Assembly: GCA_021018815.1 (NCBI GenBank)
Contig: JAITYX010000002.1
Location: 11,687,001 to 11,751,000 of the forward strand
Direction: 5' to 3'
Length of the DNA stretch: 64,000 bases
Origin: Talinum fruticosum
Taxonomy: Eukaryota; Streptophyta; Magnoliopsida; Caryophyllales; Talinaceae
In this document: positions 58,812 through 64,000 of the stretch, piece after piece
Position numbering within the stretch: position 1 is the first letter of the stretch
Layout of the letters: the number at the start of each line of letters is the position of its first letter
The notes under the pieces: generated by a model
What the model was told of the DNA's origin: nothing
Databases searched by the model: none
The model's input: the letters and a program-made list of their open reading frames with translations, nothing else
Made by a program: the position numbers and the translations under genes

Positions 58812-61800
58812 ATGGCCTCTGCTGAGAATCAACTCATTGCACAACTCAAGAATGCTGGAAAGATGCTTTTGCAGCCCCCATCTTCAATTCCTGAACTTCT
58901 AAACCTACTTGATGTAAGACTAATTTACTCAATTTTCAGTGTTTTCACCTAGGTTTGTTTTGGTTGACTGTTGTCTGTTGTTACGTTATGTGCAACTGAT
59001 GTTTGTGACCTGTGATTGTATACTTGAATTTACCAATGTGTCCCCTTCCCCCTCGTTCCCGGGGTGGTAGACAATTTTATTATTCTCTGATGTTTTTTCA
59101 GTTTCTGTTAAAGAAACACTTTGAGTAGCTGCAGTAGTTGAATGTTCTATTCTCTTTTTTCCATTTTTTCTTTTCTTACTTTAAAACATTTTTGGGATTA
59201 ACGTGTATTCAATCTGGGTTGATTGTTGGCTCCTAGAGCATTTGCTGCGTGAATTTGTGGTTGTTAACATCTCCATAGATAGAGAGGACACCTAGAAGGG
59301 GTTGGGGAGAGGGGGAAAAAAGGAAAAAGGGGAAGGGGAAGAAGACCAAAGTGACATTTGAAAAATAGAGTTTTGTGGTAGTCATCTTTAGTATTCTTGA
59401 CCAAATTGTAGGTTGCATCTTGAACTATATCTAGCTCATAATTCATTAGGAATACTTAGGGCAAATAATTGAACGAGTACGACCAGAATGGTAGTGATCT
59501 AACGAAATATTTGAGTTCCAGCGAGGACTAGTATGATCACAACAGAATGGCCTAGTCGGTTGAGTATCATCCTTTAAGCCCGGATTAAACATATGATGAG
59601 CCCAAACAAGAAATCTGAGAACTTTCACTGGCCAGTGTCTGACTAAAAGTAATGATCAAGAGTTGACTAGTTTGTGCCATTTTCAAGAGTGTGCTCTCAA
59701 TACATCCTGCAATTCGAGTAACCTGTGGTATTCACACTTTTACTTTGTTCCTCATATTCTTCTCTTTGATTTGAATATGTTGCTACTTCACTTCCCTGAC
59801 TAGGGGAGACTTTGGTAGATAATTTTGAGGTTAGCATGTTCTGTCACCAATTTTTGTTTTGTCTCCTGGTGTAGAGTTTAGCTCCTGTCACCTCAGCACT
59901 GAGCATTTTGTTCTCCCTCTTATAATATGAGAATTAATCTCTCAAGTTCTATGTTCTAGGGTGAAGAGGTCCTCCTGTCAAGAGTAGGGCAATCCCCATC
60001 CCAGCCAATGCAAGAGGCACTCTTGCCGTCCATGAAGGCACTGATTGCAGATGAGCTTCTTCGGAACTCAAACGAGGATGTAAAAATCAACGTTGCAGCT
60101 TCTCTGAATCAAATCATGCGAATATCAGCACCGATTACACCGTATGGTGACCAAAAGATGAAAGTAGGGACATAAATCTAAATGTTCATTTATTGTGTTA
60201 TTCTTGTTCTGAGTTATCCAACAAAGGTTTAATATTGCTTTTATGCCTTTTCACTAATTCATTTGTTCTTCACTCGCCGCAGGAAATTTTCGATCTGATA
60301 GTCGCATCGTTTGAGAAATTATCAAGTCTTCATGGACGCTGCTATTCTAAGGCAGTTTTAATTCTGGACAACGTTGCAAGGCTCCGATCATGTATAATGA
60401 TGCTGGATCTGGATTGTGATCCACTAATAACAAAGATGTTCAGATTGTTTCTGGAAAACATCAGGTGACTACTGCTTTCTTGTGTTCCTTAGCAAGATGG
60501 CCATGTTTCTTTGCATCAGGAGGGGCAAGGGCCCAAGGTGCTATTTGGATCTGCAAACTTAATATGATTTTGACTTGCTTTATTAAAAGGAAAATAATTT
60601 GATTACCATCTTACTTTTACATGATGTCTCTCTTGAGACTTGAGAGTACGAGTCTTAATGCACCACTGGTTCATTTCAGTCCTTATTAGTAACGCTAATA
60701 TCGACATCTTCTACGTCAGGTTCTTGTTTATGTCTTTGTTTGCTGTCGTGGTGTGAGTGTTCTTTTATAGTTGGCTGCATGAATTGGCGAAATATGAGAT
60801 TCTGGGAAATGACATTCCCGCCTTTCAGCAATAGGCTGTGTATACCTTTGCTAGTGGTTATGTATAACGGGACCTTTTGTGATGTAAACAATTTGGTATA
60901 TTGACCTATCTGTTCTGTTTTTGTTAACTTCAAGGTCCAATCATCCTCATGTTGTATTCATGGCTATGGACACAATTATGAGTGTCATGATAAAGGAAAG
61001 TGACGTTGTATCCCTGGAGCTTGTCAAGGTCCTTCTAGGAAGCATAAAAAAGAGAACCAGGTAAGTTTCTTTGTTTTACTGTGTTGGAATTTTTAATCTT
61101 TTCCGTGTTTTACAGATTTTCCAAAATTGTCCTAATAAAATGCTTTTGTTCCAGACTGTCTCACCTGCATCTTGGAAATTGGGTGCCAAAGTCATTGAAG
61201 AATGTTCAGAGAAACTAAAACCGCGTATCATGGAAACAGTGGTTTCAATGGGTTGCTCTGTAAAGGATTTTGCGCCCATTCTTTGTTCAATTTGCAAGGT
61301 TGAGACTGACACTTTGAGGAGCCGTGACGGTGATTCTGCCAGGCATCCGGTATGTTTTCAATTTTTTTGTGAGAATTCAGAATAGGTGGCTAATTTAAGA
61401 AAATTACCAGCCAATTTTCATAACTACTTCAATGTGTTAATAAACTACGCTTTTTTATCGGAAAAATAATAAACTATGCTTTAAAAGAACTGTTGGAGTT
61501 TTCTTGCTAAAATGTAAATGCTGATAAGTCTCAAGCAAACTAGCAGAAAGTTCAGAGCCCATATTAAGAGGTGGCACCCTTTATGCTGGGGGCCAAGCAA
61601 TGACATTAAATATTGCAACAAAGAAAATTTAGGCAAAATAGAAAGAAGCAAAGAAAAAGAATAAATATCACAGCATTTTGAACTCTTTACACTGTGTTAG
61701 TAGATCAAATCTGAAGCTGGGAATTTTAACATGTATTTTATGTTCTCTTGACTCTTGAGCAGGAAAGCAGTGATCCCTCTGCTGGTGGGAGTTGCCCTGC

Positions 61801-63689
61801 AGGGCATGTAAAAACTTTGAGGGCAGCAGAATGTTGCAGCGAGAATGCAGTGGCTGGGACAGTCGGTAAATCCTTTGCTAAAGGAGCTGAGACGGGAAAT
61901 ACATCCAAAAGGGAAAGGAAGCCAAATACCCGTTATTTTAGTGAAGGATATGAAGTTTGGTTCGGCAAAAGGAAAGCATCTGTTTTAAGTCCTCGTCCCC
62001 ATCTGAAAAAACTCCTGCATCAAAGGGTGAGGGCAAAGCAATGGTTGCTGTGAAGGATGGGACTTCCAACAGGAGGTTAGAAGAAGGGGCTGACCATGAA
62101 CATAAACAGCTTGGTCAGGCCACTCTGCTTGGTAATGACCACAAAAGGAAGGGAAGACTGCCGACCCATAATATTGCTGAGGGATCAGCCAACAAGGTAC
62201 TCACGAACCAGAAGTAACTGACATATAGTTTCTTATTATGCTATGGCCTTTCTCTATTACCTTTATTTTAACTGGATGTTTTTATTTTCCAAAGAGTGCA
62301 AAGGGTCCATCCAGAGAGGTTGAGTCGCAGCAGGATGATGCATTGGAATCCCAAAAGACAGAAGCCTCCCTTGATGACGATGTACGTACTATGTTTGATT
62401 AGCAATAATAATTGTTATTCCTCGGTGTGTTATGTGGTTGAGAAAGACGGTTCAGTAATCAGCTTATGAATTAAGGATGGTGCTAAGCTTACAGACTGAC
62501 TTCCTGTTTAGAGTTTCTTCTGCTTTATTGGATCATTTTGTGACTTTCTGTGCATACATGAAGGTTATTCAGTAAAACAGAATATACTTCTTCAGACTTT
62601 GTTGCATTCAGACAGCTTTGTTTGGGTAATATGTTACTGCGACCTTTTTGTCATACTAAAATGTGTGAACTTGCTGATGTGAAGGAAACAAATAGAAACC
62701 GAGTACTTTTATGTGGTATATTTTTATCTTCCTTTGTGATAATTATTTTGATTCGAATGTGTTAATGCTCCTTTTCAGAGGTTCCTTACCAGAGTTCCAT
62801 CTTGCTATCTTCAGCCCTTGTACCTTGTCCTAAATGATATAGGCTGTCATACTGTAGTTTTTGAGGAATTATATCAATTTGATACTCTAGTTTGGTTTTC
62901 TGCATTTTAGAGGCTGATCTCACAGTATTTTGGTGTATGAATTTCTTTCATGAAGATTTCTTATATACTTAAATCTGTCCCTGAAAGTTTGGAAGTGACA
63001 TTTATGTGTTTGGTTCCCCTGTTTAAGCCCTGAGACTGAGAAGTATTGCTTATTGATATATGGTGTGCTTAACTCTTACCAGAATCATTTATGATTCTGA
63101 AAGCTGACACTATATTGGTCCTTCTCCTATTAATGCTCAGGTTATTGAGACACCGTATGGGATAAAAAACTATAAGGAAGATCTGGTTGGCTGTAGGATT
63201 AAAGTTTGGTGGCCTGTCGATTGCAGGTGAGCTCATTACTATTACTGGAGTACAAATTGAATTTGGTCTTTCTTAATAGCAAAATAATATATACGGGGCT
63301 TATTATTTGTTCAAGTATTTGGATTTCTGATTTGGGGTGAGATATGCTGAATTTAGTGTGTAGGGCTTCAGCTTATTTCAATTTTCATGGTCATCTGAAT
63401 TTTCTTAAGTAGCAAATGATGGAAAAGAGAAATGTAATCAGGGATTGGCTATGGCTTATAATTATTGTTTTACTTGTGAAGTTGTAGAGTCTAATAACAG
63501 CAACTAACATATTTGGGCAAATGGGCTTATACTTGGGAGGGCTATATTTATTGTGTTATATGTTCGATGCAATGAGAAATCCCTTCTTTCTGAGTTTCTT
63601 TACTTATCTTCTCCGACTTATTTAATGACTGTTGCAGACATTATGAAGGCACCATCTCTTCATATGACCCATCAACAAAAATGCACAAA
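58812..63689 (+). CDS. PDS5: PDS5-like sister chromatid cohesion protein (PDS5C/D type), 3' end outside window
   Basis: Cohesin cofactor acting on chromatin. Exons seen: 58812-58913, 59960-60163, 60283-60464, 60935-61060, about 61152-61349, 61763-62196, 62295-62381, 63141-63226 and 63638-63689, and the gene continues beyond the window. The HEAT-like N-terminus (LIAQLKNAGKMLLQPPSS, MKALIADELLRNSNEDVKIN, RLRSCIMMLDLDCDPLI) is typical of plant PDS5. It is followed by a basic disordered part with KRERKPNTRYFSEGY and a Tudor-type domain (VGCRIKVWWPVDCRHYEGTI). The small number of HEAT repeats fits the short plant PDS5B-E class. One base seems missing near 61162-61165 and another near 61991; repairing both keeps the frame. 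The start codon follows a long leader with a C-rich gene strand. Confidence 0.88.
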
Positions 63690-64000
63690 GTAAGATTCTT
63701 TCTTGCACAGTTAAACTGTCATTTTACAGACAACCTCCTCCTAACCCCCAAGCAAACTCTTCACCTCATCTTGAATTATTGTGTCTTGGTGTATGACTCC
63801 CTTTCACTGTTGTTGTTTGAAGTTGTGGACCTTTCTCATGGTTTGGTCTGATTCCTGCTTCATTAAGTATATTGCCGTAACTACAATTTCAAACCTGTCG
63901 TCATCTAGGACTCTGATTTCCTGGTGTACCTGCTTACCATAACTGTCATTTTGACTTGGTTGATGAGTTAGCATGACCAGTTGATTTTGTTATTGGAGTT

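Overview
The window is nuclear DNA from a flowering plant, most likely a eudicot. It holds intron-containing genes of typical plant families: XTH, NIP aquaporin, wall-associated kinase, PP2C, CAF1, SDF2, CC-NB-ARC-LRR, ribosomal protein eS12 and PDS5. It also has AT-rich intergenic DNA, a plant L1-type LINE, a Tourist-like MITE and a possible Helitron end. I cannot name the species from the sequence.

Layout. 0.8-2.0 kb: an intronless xyloglucan endotransglucosylase/hydrolase gene with a hydrophobic N-terminal extension. 2.4-10.4 kb: one old full-length LINE on the minus strand (ORF1, endonuclease, reverse transcriptase, RNase H), with a 268-bp MITE nested in it. 11.2-11.7 kb: a possible unknown two-exon gene. 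13.4-16.8 kb: a five-exon NIP5;1-type boric-acid channel gene (minus). 19.9-22.4 kb: a WAK-like receptor kinase with an in-frame stop between membrane segment and kinase. 23.0-25.3 kb: a PP2C phosphatase. 26.9-27.7 kb: a CAF1 deadenylase (minus). 28.2-31.4 kb: very AT-rich DNA. 31.8-34.6 kb: SDF2, an ER MIR-domain protein. 36.6-51.8 kb: five related RPS2/RPS5-type NLR copies. Only the first keeps its LRR; the fourth is an uninterrupted CC-NB-ARC reading frame with no LRR; the rest are broken. 52.1-53.2 kb: ribosomal protein eS12 (minus), with telo-box and site II promoter elements. 55.3-56.2 kb: a MITE-like element followed by a diverged 187-bp tandem repeat whose last unit carries a TATA box. 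56.2-57.6 kb: a possible three-exon transcript for a 62-residue protein. 58.8-63.7 kb: the 5' part of a PDS5-like cohesin gene with a Tudor-type domain, cut off by the window end.

A pattern runs across the whole window. At least a dozen reading-frame breaks in otherwise well-conserved genes are each repaired by adding one base, and most lie in short G/C runs. That is what under-called homopolymers in an unpolished long-read assembly look like, so these genes should not be called pseudogenes on frameshifts alone. True nonsense codons (WAK-like, second and third NLR) are a separate matter.

The genes do not form a pathway. The main biological theme is the NLR cluster, where copies end soon after the MHD region and have unusual tails.
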